Position numbers and translations under genes: made by a program
Notes under the pieces: model-generated
Seen by the model: the letters and a program-made list of their open reading frames with translations, nothing else
What the model was told of the DNA's origin: nothing
The model's database searches: none
In this document: positions 49,388 through 57,777 of the stretch, one piece after another
Numbering within the stretch: position 1 is the first letter of the stretch
Layout of the letters: every line of letters begins with the position of its first letter
Source: an uncultured bacterium
GTDB lineage: Bacteria > Bacteroidota > Bacteroidia > Bacteroidales > Bacteroidaceae
Reading direction: 5' to 3'
DNA: 64,000 bases
Assembly: GCA_905216025.1 (NCBI GenBank)
Contig: CAJMSE010000003.1
Span: forward strand, 62,001 to 126,000

Positions 49388-52300
49388 CTACCGCTTCACC
49401 GGACGGATGACGAAGGTGAAGTCGCGGTTTCCGTAAGGAATGCGGTACTGGGGGAGCGGCCATGCGCCCCAGCTGTTGACGCAGGCGAGACCCGTCTGGC
49501 ACTGCTGTATGTGCACCTGTGTGAGGTCGCGGGCGGTGAGGTCGCCACTGTGGCGGCCGTGCTTCTTGTCCTTGTCAGCCCCGTCGTCAAGGTCGGACAC
49601 GAGATAGTTGAGCGCACTGCACTCCATCGGAGCAGTGGAGCTGAACTCCAGTCCCCTGCCGGTCTTGCTGTCGAGCACGCAGAACGTCCTGACGTCGGTG
49701 TGGTTGCCGCTCTCCTGCGGGCGGATATACGGGAAATACTCATCCCGTACCTTGGCCTTGTACACTCCGATGAACTCGCTGCTCTTGCGGTCGGAGTAGT
49801 TCTCTACCGGTCCGCGGCCGTAGTATTCTATCTCATCATAGTTTACAGGCATCTGAAGCTGCATGCCGTAGCGCAGCATGTCGGGTACCTTGGCCTCGCT
49901 GTCGGCATTGAGACGCTGCTTCACCACCACCCTGCCGTCGGCCATGAGGGCATAGGTCATGCCGAGCAGGGCCTTGACATCGGGCATATCGAAGAGTGCC
50001 GTCACAATGACGCAGCTGTCTGTGACGGTGTGTTCCACGCCCTTGAGCTTCATCTGAGGATTCTTCCATACGGCGAGCTTGCGGGGGAACTGTGCTCCGT
50101 AGTCGTTGTCGGTGGGCGCACGCCAGAACTCCGGGGTGACAGACTCGCGGTCGAGGAGCATCGGAGTGCCGTCCACATCGAGATAGTCTATCCATCCCGA
50201 CCAACGGCCGACGGTCATCGTCGTTCCTGCGGCTGTGACGGCGATGTGCGAGACGGTCTCCTTCACGGTGAAGGCAGGCGCGGCATCCTTGCCTTTCTTA
50301 GCCTTCTTCACGTCCTTGGCATTCTTGTCCGCACCGTCGATATACTTAGCAAGGTCTACAACGGGGAACTTATAAGGCTGCACGATGAACTGCTGGCGGG
50401 CCACAACCTGACCTTTCTCCATCAGCGGAGCGGCCTCGCGGAGAGCAAAACTGAACTCCACGGCAATCTCCTTGCCGGGATACTGCTCCCTCATCTTTGC
50501 TATATTGTCGCGCAGCGAGGCGTTGCCGACGGCTTTGCGTGCCTGCGGCTGTATGCCGTTCACTTCTATCTTCAGCGGCCGGGCTGTCTCCTTGGTGTCG
50601 AGCGCCTTGACCGCAACCGTGAGATTAAGGTCGTCGAGCGTCTTGAAGAAGTTTTCGTTGTACACCTCGAAGCGTCCTTCCTTCAGTCCTTTGTCCTCAA
50701 TCCACACGTTCTGATAGTAGTATTGCACCTCGTAGGCATGCGGATTGAGACGCCGGTCGGGGGCTATGATGCCGTTGCAGTTGAAGTTATAGTCACTCGC
50801 GGGATAGCGGCCGTAGTCGCCTCCGTAGGTGAATATCTCCTTGCCGGTGATGCGGCTCTTGTCGCGCAGGCCCTGATCGACGAAATCCCAGATGTATCCG
50901 CCCTGATATTTGGGGTATTTACGGATGAGGTCCCAGTACTCCTTGAAGCCTCCCATGGAGTTGCCCATGGCGTGGGCATACTCGCACTGGATGAGCGGGC
51001 GCGGGTTGTCGCCCTTTGCATAGTTCTCGCACGGCTTGTAATCGTAGTACATCGGGCAGAAGATATCGGTCTTGCCATTCTGTCCGGCCTGCTCGTACTG
51101 CACGGGACGGGTGGCGTCGTAGGCCTTCACCCAGTCGTAAGCCTTCTCGAAGTTGGGGCCGTAGCCGGCCTCGTTGCCGAGACTCCACACGATGATCGAC
51201 GGGTGGTTCTTCAGCACTTTGACGTTAGCTTCGTTGCGCTCGAGGTGCATCTGCTCGAAGTCGGCCCTCTTGGCGAGGGTCTTGTCGCCGTATCCCATGC
51301 CGTGACTCTCAATGTTTGCCTCAGCCGTGACATACAGGCCGTACTTGTCGCACAGGTCGTACCAGCGCGGATCGTCAGGGTAATGGCACGTGCGGACGGC
51401 GTTGATGTTGAGCTTCTTCATTATCTTGATGTCCTCAATCATGCGCTCCACGCTCACCACATAGCCTCCGTCGGGGTCGAGTTCGTGGCGGTCGGCACCC
51501 TTGATGAGCACCGGCTGGCCGTTGACGAGCAGCTGGCCGCCCTTTATCAAGACGTTGCGGAAACCCACTTTCTGCCTTACCACCTCTACGGTTTCGCCGC
51601 CCTTCTTGAGCGTTACATACAGTGTATATAAATTAGGTGTCTCCGCCGTCCATGCCTTTACGCCCGGCACACGCACTCCCTTGCCGTCTGTGGCCACAGG
51701 AGCGCCGGCCCCCTGCGAGCAGACGGTCTGCCCGGCGGCATCTTCAAGCGTCCATTCGGCTGTGAGTCCCTTGGCGTTCAGGTCTACCGATACATCGAGC
51801 TGACCGTCCTTAAAACCTGTCGATTCGAGCAGGTCGGCCGTCACGCGCAGGTCGCTGATATGGGCCTTGGGACGCGAATAGAGATAAACCTCGCGGGCTA
51901 TTCCGGTGAAGCGCCAGAAGTCCTGGTCCTCCAGATAGGAGCCGTCGCACCACCGCATCACCTGCATGGCTATGAGATTACGGCCCGGACGCAGGTATTT
52001 CGTGATGTCAAACTCAGCCGCAATCTTGCTGTCCTCGCTGTAGCCGACATACTTTCCGTTGACCCACACCGACAGGTTGCTCGTGGCCGACCCTACATGG
52101 AAGTAGACGCTGCTGCCCTTCCAGTCGTCGGGCAGGACGAACGTGCGGCGGTAAGAGCCTGTGTAGTTGTCCGTTTCAGAGATGTACGGGGGATTGCTCT
52201 CGAATGTAGTGGCCCACGAATAGCCCGTATTCTTATATATACGGTCGCCATATCCGTTGATTTCGAAGAGTCCGGGAACGGGGAAATCCACCCATTTGGA

Positions 52301-52573
52301 ATCGTCGAAACCGGTCTTGTAGAACTCTACGGGACGGTCGGCATAGCTACGTGCAAAGTTGAACTTCCACTTACCTTCCATCGACAGATAACGCGATGAG
52401 GCGCTTTTGTCTCCCTTTTCCGCAAGAGCCTTGCTCTCGAAAGCGAAGAATGCGGCCCTGCGCGGCTCACGGTTAATCTGGTTTGTGCCCGGATCGCGCC
52501 ACGCCGGCTTGAATGCTGCATTGGAGCCGACGGCCGACAGGCAGCATAAAGCAATGAATAATCTTCTTAACAT
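49388..52573 (-). CDS. Exported GH2 beta-galactosidase (LacZ-like)
   Basis: A 1061-residue glycoside hydrolase family 2 enzyme. Signal peptide MLRRLFIALCCLSAVGSNA; domains in LacZ order: jelly-roll sugar-binding (NYTGSYRRTFVLPDDWKG), Ig-like, TIM barrel with the acid/base in WSLGNEAGYGP and nucleophile Glu in PLIQCEYAHAMGNSMGG, then Bgal_small (MLLDRESVTPEFWRAPTDND). A Lys-rich insert (KKAKKGKDAAPAF) separates late domains. Unlike E. coli LacZ it is exported, as in Bacteroidetes glycan users. Cotranscribed with the esterase-like gene. Confidence 0.95.
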   Translation of the reverse strand: MLRRLFIALCCLSAVGSNAAFKPAWRDPGTNQINREPRRAAFFAFESKALAEKGDKSASSRYLSMEGKWKFNFARSYADRPVEFYKTGFDDSKWVDFPVPGLFEINGYGDRIYKNTGYSWATTFESNPPYISETDNYTGSYRRTFVLPDDWKGSSVYFHVGSATSNLSVWVNGKYVGYSEDSKIAAEFDITKYLRPGRNLIAMQVMRWCDGSYLEDQDFWRFTGIAREVYLYSRPKAHISDLRVTADLLESTGFKDGQLDVSVDLNAKGLTAEWTLEDAAGQTVCSQGAGAPVATDGKGVRVPGVKAWTAETPNLYTLYVTLKKGGETVEVVRQKVGFRNVLIKGGQLLVNGQPVLIKGADRHELDPDGGYVVSVERMIEDIKIMKKLNINAVRTCHYPDDPRWYDLCDKYGLYVTAEANIESHGMGYGDKTLAKRADFEQMHLERNEANVKVLKNHPSIIVWSLGNEAGYGPNFEKAYDWVKAYDATRPVQYEQAGQNGKTDIFCPMYYDYKPCENYAKGDNPRPLIQCEYAHAMGNSMGGFKEYWDLIRKYPKYQGGYIWDFVDQGLRDKSRITGKEIFTYGGDYGRYPASDYNFNCNGIIAPDRRLNPHAYEVQYYYQNVWIEDKGLKEGRFEVYNENFFKTLDDLNLTVAVKALDTKETARPLKIEVNGIQPQARKAVGNASLRDNIAKMREQYPGKEIAVEFSFALREAAPLMEKGQVVARQQFIVQPYKFPVVDLAKYIDGADKNAKDVKKAKKGKDAAPAFTVKETVSHIAVTAAGTTMTVGRWSGWIDYLDVDGTPMLLDRESVTPEFWRAPTDNDYGAQFPRKLAVWKNPQMKLKGVEHTVTDSCVIVTALFDMPDVKALLGMTYALMADGRVVVKQRLNADSEAKVPDMLRYGMQLQMPVNYDEIEYYGRGPVENYSDRKSSEFIGVYKAKVRDEYFPYIRPQESGNHTDVRTFCVLDSKTGRGLEFSSTAPMECSALNYLVSDLDDGADKDKKHGRHSGDLTARDLTQVHIQQCQTGLACVNSWGAWPLPQYRIPYGNRDFTFVIRPVKR

Positions 52574-52621
52574 GATAATAATAAATAACTTATAATTGGT
52601 TTAAATGGTTGTTTCTGCAAC

Positions 52622-52663
52622 GGTTCTCATTCGTAATCGTCGTGGTTTTCATTCATAATCGTC
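52622..52663. repeat. Short tandem duplication at the 3' end of the DUF2461 gene
   Basis: Two 20-bp copies (GGTTNTCATTCNTAATCGTC, 22-bp period, two mismatches) at 52622-52641 and 52644-52663. The second contains the last codons and stop (DDYE-stop); the first repeats them in the 3' flank. Confidence 0.7.
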
Positions 52664-53347
52664 TATCACAGAGTTGATGAAGTCCTGCATGGGCTTGCCC
52701 GCCTTGAACACCTTTTCCATCTCGTCGAGCCATGCGTCGCCACTGAAGAAATCCTCGCCGACACCGTGCCAGCAGCAAAAGTCTTTCATACGGAGGTATG
52801 ACAGATGCTCGTAGTCGCGCGGAAAACCTGACGGGCATGTCTTCAGACGCGCCAGGCCGAAGCCCTGACGGTCGTCCCAGCCGGCGGTCTCGGGTGCCCC
52901 GAAGTATCTGACGAACTCCTCACTGCCGACGCAGCGCAGCCATTCGGAGATATTTCCCATTATCTCGTTGCGGCACGCATTGAGTATATTGGTGGGCAGC
53001 CAGTAGTTGCCGCAGGCCAGCAGGCAGTGACCCGGCTCGAGATGGATATAGTATCCGCCATGCAGCGCCTTCTTGCCGTGTGCCGCAATGTATGCCCCGA
53101 AGTGGTTTTTATAGGGCGACTTGTCGTTCGAGAAGCGCGTGTCGCGGTAGAAGCGGTATGTGGCGTCCTTCACCGTGATGTGCGACACGGACGGGTCGAA
53201 TGCCGAGATGCGGGCTATCGCCTGCTCCACTCCGCGCTCGAAGTCTGCCCTCGCCTCCATATACTCATCCTTATGCTCCTGAAACCACTGGCGGTTGTTG
53301 TTCGCCATGATATCCCGTAGAAATCCGAAAATCCTGTCAGTATTCAT
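52649..53347 (-). CDS. DUF2461 family protein
   Basis: A 232-residue cytoplasmic protein of the DUF2461 (TIGR02453) family. Signature segments: FLRDIMANNNRQWFQEHKDEY, FRFYRDTRFSNDKSPYKNHF-like (seen as YRFYRDTRFSNDKSPYK) and GGYYIHLEPGHCLLACG. Function unknown. A -7 box at 53494-53501 gives a leader of about 140 nt. It is followed by the beta-galactosidase gene 75 nt away on the same strand. Confidence 0.92.
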   Translation of the reverse strand: MNTDRIFGFLRDIMANNNRQWFQEHKDEYMEARADFERGVEQAIARISAFDPSVSHITVKDATYRFYRDTRFSNDKSPYKNHFGAYIAAHGKKALHGGYYIHLEPGHCLLACGNYWLPTNILNACRNEIMGNISEWLRCVGSEEFVRYFGAPETAGWDDRQGFGLARLKTCPSGFPRDYEHLSYLRMKDFCCWHGVGEDFFSGDAWLDEMEKVFKAGKPMQDFINSVIDDYE

Positions 53348-53493
53348 CGATACGGTATTTATAGATGTTTGTTACCTTATTAATATATGTACGCTACATT
53401 ATTTATATATATTCGCTGCCTTGTCATCAGGTTTCTGCCGACTTGCTTATTGATATACGTCTACCTGTCTGCCGATATATGTTATTATGCCCG

Positions 53494-53501
53494 CAAATTT
53501 A
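53494..53501 (-). promoter_or_regulatory. -7 box of DUF2461
   Basis: TAAATTTG on the minus strand, about 146 nt before the ATG. Confidence 0.5.
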
Positions 53502-53618
53502 ATAAAAATTATCCTTTCCGTCAAATTATCCGGCTATTATCAGTCTCAGACATGGCATATTGCAGCCTCACCGGCTGCCGGGACCGGCTTCTTATTTGCC
53601 CGTCTCGATTTTATTGAG

Positions 53619-53626
53619 TATATTTG
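53619..53626 (+). promoter_or_regulatory. -7 box of the patatin gene
   Basis: TATATTTG on the plus strand, 36 nt before ATG 53663. Confidence 0.6.
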
Positions 53627-53662
53627 CAGCTGCGAGAAAAAACAAAATACGCATTCAAGACA

Positions 53663-54526
53663 ATGAAAAAGGGACTTATACTCGAGGGCGGAGCCATGCG
53701 CGGGATGTTCACCGCCGGAATAACGGACGTCATGATGGAACACGGCATCGAACCCGACGGCATCATAGGAGTATCGGCCGGAGCGGCTTTCGGATGCAAC
53801 TACAAGTCGCGCCAGCCGGGCCGCGTGCTGCGATACAACAAGCGTTTCGCACACGACAGCCGCTACAGCGGCATCCGTTCGCTGCTGAAGACGGGCGACC
53901 TGTTCAACGCCGACTTCGCCTACCATACAGTACCGACGGAATACGACGCATTCGACAACGAGGCATTTGAAAGCAATCCCATGGAATACTACATCGTATG
54001 CACCGACGTGGAGACGGGGAAGGCCGTATATAAGAAATGCGAACGCGGCGGACACGAGTTCTACGACTGGGTCCGCGCATCGGCCTCCATGCCGGTGGTG
54101 TCGCGTGTCGTGGAGCTGGAGGGCATGAAACTGCTCGACGGCGGAATGACGGACTCCATCCCGCTGGAATATTTCGAGAGCATCGGATACGACCGTAACA
54201 TTGTCATCCTGACGCAGCCGGCCGGCTATACGAAGCGTCCCAACAGGGCCATGCCACTGATACGGTACAGTCTCAGAAAGTATCCGGCGGCCGCCGAGGC
54301 CATGATAAACAGGCACACGATGTATAACGGCCAGCTCGAATACGTCAGAGAGGCCGAGAAGGAGGGGCGCTGCATGGTCATACGACCGGACGGACCGCTG
54401 CCAATAGGCCATATATCACACGACCCGGATGAGATACAGAGGGTCTACGACATCGGCGTGGAGACGGGAAAAAGATACGTTGAAGCAATCAAGGAGTTCC
54501 TCGACGGACAATCAGACGCGCTTTGA
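53663..54526 (+). CDS. Patatin-like phospholipase
   Basis: A 287-residue cytoplasmic lipase-like protein. It has the oxyanion loop GLILEGGAMRGMFTAG, nucleophile elbow GVSAGAAFG (Ser in GxSxG), and the Asp of the dyad in LLDGGMTDSIP. YjjU/RssA-type bacterial patatins are close. ATG 53663 (MKKGLIL) was chosen; the 13 extra codons upstream overlap the region just behind the promoter. 40 nt before trmD, which has its own promoter. Confidence 0.93.
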   Translation: MKKGLILEGGAMRGMFTAGITDVMMEHGIEPDGIIGVSAGAAFGCNYKSRQPGRVLRYNKRFAHDSRYSGIRSLLKTGDLFNADFAYHTVPTEYDAFDNEAFESNPMEYYIVCTDVETGKAVYKKCERGGHEFYDWVRASASMPVVSRVVELEGMKLLDGGMTDSIPLEYFESIGYDRNIVILTQPAGYTKRPNRAMPLIRYSLRKYPAAAEAMINRHTMYNGQLEYVREAEKEGRCMVIRPDGPLPIGHISHDPDEIQRVYDIGVETGKRYVEAIKEFLDGQSDAL

Positions 54527-54550
54527 TTCGTCGAAATCATGAATTTTTCG

Positions 54551-54558
54551 TAATTTTG
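54551..54558 (+). promoter_or_regulatory. -7 box of trmD
   Basis: TAATTTTG on the plus strand, 8 nt before ATG 54567: another nearly leaderless arrangement. Confidence 0.6.
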
Positions 54559-54566
54559 CACGCATT

Positions 54567-55253
54567 ATGAGAATAGACATTATCACCGTGCTGCCCGAGA
54601 TGTTAGAGGGCTTCGTGAACGAATCGATACTGGCAAGGGCGCAGAAGAAGGGCCTCGCCGAGATACATCTGCATAACCTCCGCGACTACACGCGCGACAA
54701 ATGGCGCCGCGTGGACGACTACCCGTACGGCGGTTTCGCCGGCATGGTGATGCAGTGCGAGCCTATCGACAGGGCCATATCGGCCCTGAAAGCCGAGCGC
54801 GACTACGACGAGGTAATATACACGTCGCCCGACGGGGAGCAGTTCGACCAGCACTTGGCCAACGAACTGTCGATGAAAGGCAACATCATAATACTCTGCG
54901 GCCACTACAAGGGCATCGACCAGCGCGTCCGCGACCACCTGATAACCCGCGAGATAAGCATCGGCGACTACGTGCTGACGGGCGGAGAGCTTGCCGCCGC
55001 GGTGATGGCCGACGCCATCGTGCGCATCGTTCCCGGTGTGATCGGCGACGAGCAGAGCGCCCTTTCCGACTGTTTTCAGGACGACATGCTTTCCGCTCCC
55101 ATATACACGAGGCCCGCGGAATACAACGGTTGGAAAGTGCCGGAGATTCTGCTGAGCGGCAACGAGGCGAAGATAAAGCAGTGGGAACTCGACCAGGCCA
55201 TGGCACGCACGGCAAAACTGCGCCCCGACCTGCTCGAAGGGAAAAATGGATAA
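54567..55253 (+). CDS. trmD: tRNA (guanine-N1)-methyltransferase TrmD
   Basis: SPOUT enzyme making m1G37 in tRNAs. 228 residues. Knot motifs: YPYGGFAGMVMQCEPIDRAI (commonly GGGAGM; here GGFAGM), ILCGHYKGIDQRVRDHL and ISIGDYVLTGGELAAAVMAD, then LLSGNEAKIKQWE. It is not next to rpsP or rplS, unlike many bacteria. The stop is followed by about 100 nt without a clear hairpin before the inverted repeat at 55359-55410. Confidence 0.97.
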   Translation: MRIDIITVLPEMLEGFVNESILARAQKKGLAEIHLHNLRDYTRDKWRRVDDYPYGGFAGMVMQCEPIDRAISALKAERDYDEVIYTSPDGEQFDQHLANELSMKGNIIILCGHYKGIDQRVRDHLITREISIGDYVLTGGELAAAVMADAIVRIVPGVIGDEQSALSDCFQDDMLSAPIYTRPAEYNGWKVPEILLSGNEAKIKQWELDQAMARTAKLRPDLLEGKNG

Positions 55254-55358
55254 AGAAGCCGAGACTATAAAAACGGCATAACGATAAATCAGGAAAAAAG
55301 AACATAACCACATTCGTTTGCAGGTATTCGAGAATTTACCTTTTTTGCCTATGAAAAG

Positions 55359-55410
55359 ATTGTCTTCCCTTTTTCCATAATATGGAAACTATGGAAAAAG
55401 GAAAGACGAT
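55359..55410 (-). terminator. Inverted repeat between trmD and the barrel gene
   Basis: A 21-bp stem with two mismatches (arms 55359-55379 and 55390-55410; core TCTTTCCTTTTTCCATA), loop 10 nt. It lies 20 nt after the barrel gene stop and can act for both convergent genes. Confidence 0.65.
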
Positions 55411-55430
55411 TAATTATTGTAGTCCATGGT

Positions 55431-57743
55431 TTATTTTGAAATGGTTGTCTGGTTGATGTCTATCACTTCGGTATTGTCAAACTTATGTTTCTTCTTGCCA
55501 TAGTTGAAGCGGTAGCTTATACTTATTCTTCCTATATTATCATATAGATAAGGTATGCGGGTGACCACATACTGTTTGTATATTCCTAAATCAATATTCT
55601 CACGCAATTCTCTTTTATACGGATTGTTATATGAAATTCGGAAATTCCAATTGTCAACGCTATATGATGCACTCATGTCGATATTGACTTGTGCTTGATA
55701 TATTCGGCCGGTTTGATTGTTGATAGTTTCGGGTTGAGTCAAAAAGCCAATGCGAGCTCTCCAGCCTTTATGCTGATAAACAACGTGCCCCATAGCGTAA
55801 AGCGAGTGATGATATAGAGTTTTCCATACGTTCACTTTATCATAGTTATAGAGCAACCCGGTGCGAATATACAAACGCTTGGGGAGTATGTTGTATTGGA
55901 TGGCTGCTTCGTAATGCTGTTGCCAGTTAGTTCCACTGTTCTGCACTTTCCAGAGCAGTGAATTACGTATTTCGTCGTATTCACATTTTCGGTAAATCAT
56001 GTTTGTGTTCAGATAAAATGTGGCATATGTCATCCATGTAAACCGCTTGTTGATGTTCCACGTGTGTGTGAAAAGTAGGTCGTAATTCATATAATCTTTC
56101 AATTCCGGATTGCCTTGTATGATTTCATATTCATTGTACCTGTATTCGTCTCCTGTGCGATTGGCATTGCTGGCTTCTACACTGGTGGCTTGTCCGCGCA
56201 AAGAGAACGAATGCTTTTTGTATGTATAAGAAAAACGAACGGAAGGAGTAAAGAATACATTAGTGGTTGAATTATTCCCTGTTTCTACATGTGATATATG
56301 GCCGGCAATCCTTGCTTGTATGTTAAAGCGATTTTTGATGCGGTAGTTATAGGTCACATTCAAACGGGTATTGCTTTTGTCAAGCGATACATCATAGGTG
56401 TTCTCACCACGTAGATTCAGATTGTCTGTATGCGTCAGATCCTGCCCGAGGTCTATATTCAGCGAAGATCTGTTCTTGAATGTTTTGGTATAATTAATCT
56501 TTCCACTGGCATAATAGCTTTTCTCATCGGTTCTATTGCGATATGTGTCTGTAATGTCTTCATCTTCACGATGTTCATACCATCGGTCATAATCGTTGTC
56601 TCCATAACTACCATAAAGCTCGACACGCAAACGTTGGTTATGGGGCATTGTGCCGGTGTATTGTAATTTCAAACAAGGGTTAAGGCTGTTGGATTGTATT
56701 TGCTCTTGCTTGACAAGCAAAGACGGGGCTGTGTTGTATTGCAAGCTGTTCCAACTGTCTGTCTCTGAACCGCTTTGGTTTAAACGTAATGAGACATAAA
56801 AGCTTTGTAATTTGTTACGATAGATGTAATTTAAGTAACCATTCAAACGATGCGAATTATCATCAGCAGGCATAAAACGGTCTGTCCTTGTTACTGACTC
56901 ATTGGGGAAATTATAAGTGGTGACGGTCTGCCCCTTATTATGAAAGTCTGTGTTTTTATAGCGGCCGGACAATGACAATGCGAATTCTGACTTATCTTGA
57001 AAGTATTGTGTGTTTACACGGCCGTCTCCCTCTAAGCTTGTAAAATAATGGTTGGCATTGAGTCCCACAGTGCCGGCGTAGTCGCGTTCTTTCATGATAT
57101 AGTCAATTATCGTACCTGCCTGTGGGTACTCCGGCTTACCCATAGGATAAAGGTCAACCCGTTTGATGTACTTTGCATCAAGATCGCGCACCTCGTCTTG
57201 TGTGGCTTCACGTCCGTTGATGCAGAGTAACACCGCCTGATTCATATAGCTGATGGAGTGGTCGGAAGTATTCACGTTCAATTCCGGCACCATCAATGCG
57301 TCTAATGCGCTGTAACCATCATAGGCATGGCGAAGTTCCTCTTTGGTGGGATATACCATCAATTTGTCTTCTGTTCGTACCCTGCTTTCACCGAGTACAA
57401 TCACTTCGTGTATCTGCATGATATCCTTCTTCATCACAACGTCGCCCAAGCGTATGGATGTCTCTTCGGTCGGTTGAATGTTCATCACCAGTTCTTTGTA
57501 GCCGAGATAGCTGAAAACGAGTCGTTGTACCTTGTTCGTTTGTGGTACTTCCAGTTTGAATTCACCCTTAGAGTTTGTTATTGTGCCTTTCACAAAGGTG
57601 GAGTCATCAACAAAACAGCGTATGGTGACACTTACAAGGATATTTTTTTCATTGTCTGTAAGATTACCTGTTATAAGTTGTACGTTGTTACCTTTCAACG
57701 GGTAAGCGACAAAGATGAGAAAAAATGATATAATAAATTTCAT
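55431..57743 (-). CDS. Outer-membrane beta-barrel family protein (OMP_b-brl_3), AT-rich
   Basis: A 770-residue outer-membrane protein: signal peptide MKFIISFFLIFVAYPLKG, a carboxypeptidase-regulatory-like domain (about 25-105; GTITNSKGEFKLEVPQ ... YLGYKELVMNI), a TonB-receptor plug-like domain (LDALMVPELNVNTSDHSI) and a large barrel rich in Tyr/Asn strands. It belongs with TonB-receptor-like barrels of the PF14905 type. By eye its GC is near 40%, well below its neighbours, and its codons end more often in A/T. ATG 57743 preferred over 57773 for the signal peptide. Last gene of the ECF operon, 34 nt after the other barrel gene. Confidence 0.85.
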   Translation of the reverse strand: MKFIISFFLIFVAYPLKGNNVQLITGNLTDNEKNILVSVTIRCFVDDSTFVKGTITNSKGEFKLEVPQTNKVQRLVFSYLGYKELVMNIQPTEETSIRLGDVVMKKDIMQIHEVIVLGESRVRTEDKLMVYPTKEELRHAYDGYSALDALMVPELNVNTSDHSISYMNQAVLLCINGREATQDEVRDLDAKYIKRVDLYPMGKPEYPQAGTIIDYIMKERDYAGTVGLNANHYFTSLEGDGRVNTQYFQDKSEFALSLSGRYKNTDFHNKGQTVTTYNFPNESVTRTDRFMPADDNSHRLNGYLNYIYRNKLQSFYVSLRLNQSGSETDSWNSLQYNTAPSLLVKQEQIQSNSLNPCLKLQYTGTMPHNQRLRVELYGSYGDNDYDRWYEHREDEDITDTYRNRTDEKSYYASGKINYTKTFKNRSSLNIDLGQDLTHTDNLNLRGENTYDVSLDKSNTRLNVTYNYRIKNRFNIQARIAGHISHVETGNNSTTNVFFTPSVRFSYTYKKHSFSLRGQATSVEASNANRTGDEYRYNEYEIIQGNPELKDYMNYDLLFTHTWNINKRFTWMTYATFYLNTNMIYRKCEYDEIRNSLLWKVQNSGTNWQQHYEAAIQYNILPKRLYIRTGLLYNYDKVNVWKTLYHHSLYAMGHVVYQHKGWRARIGFLTQPETINNQTGRIYQAQVNIDMSASYSVDNWNFRISYNNPYKRELRENIDLGIYKQYVVTRIPYLYDNIGRISISYRFNYGKKKHKFDNTEVIDINQTTISK

Positions 57744-57777
57744 AAGATACTTTTTTTTCAACAGATTTACCATAGTC

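Larger units (their letters stand above)
53348..53662. other. AT-rich divergent intergenic region between DUF2461 and patatin genes
   Basis: Strongly AT-rich with TATATAT-type tracts. Holds the minus-strand -7 box TAAATTTG (53494-53501) and the plus-strand box TATATTTG (53619-53626). A GC patch CCGGCTGCCGGGACCGG lies at about 53571-53587. No gene seen. Confidence 0.5.
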
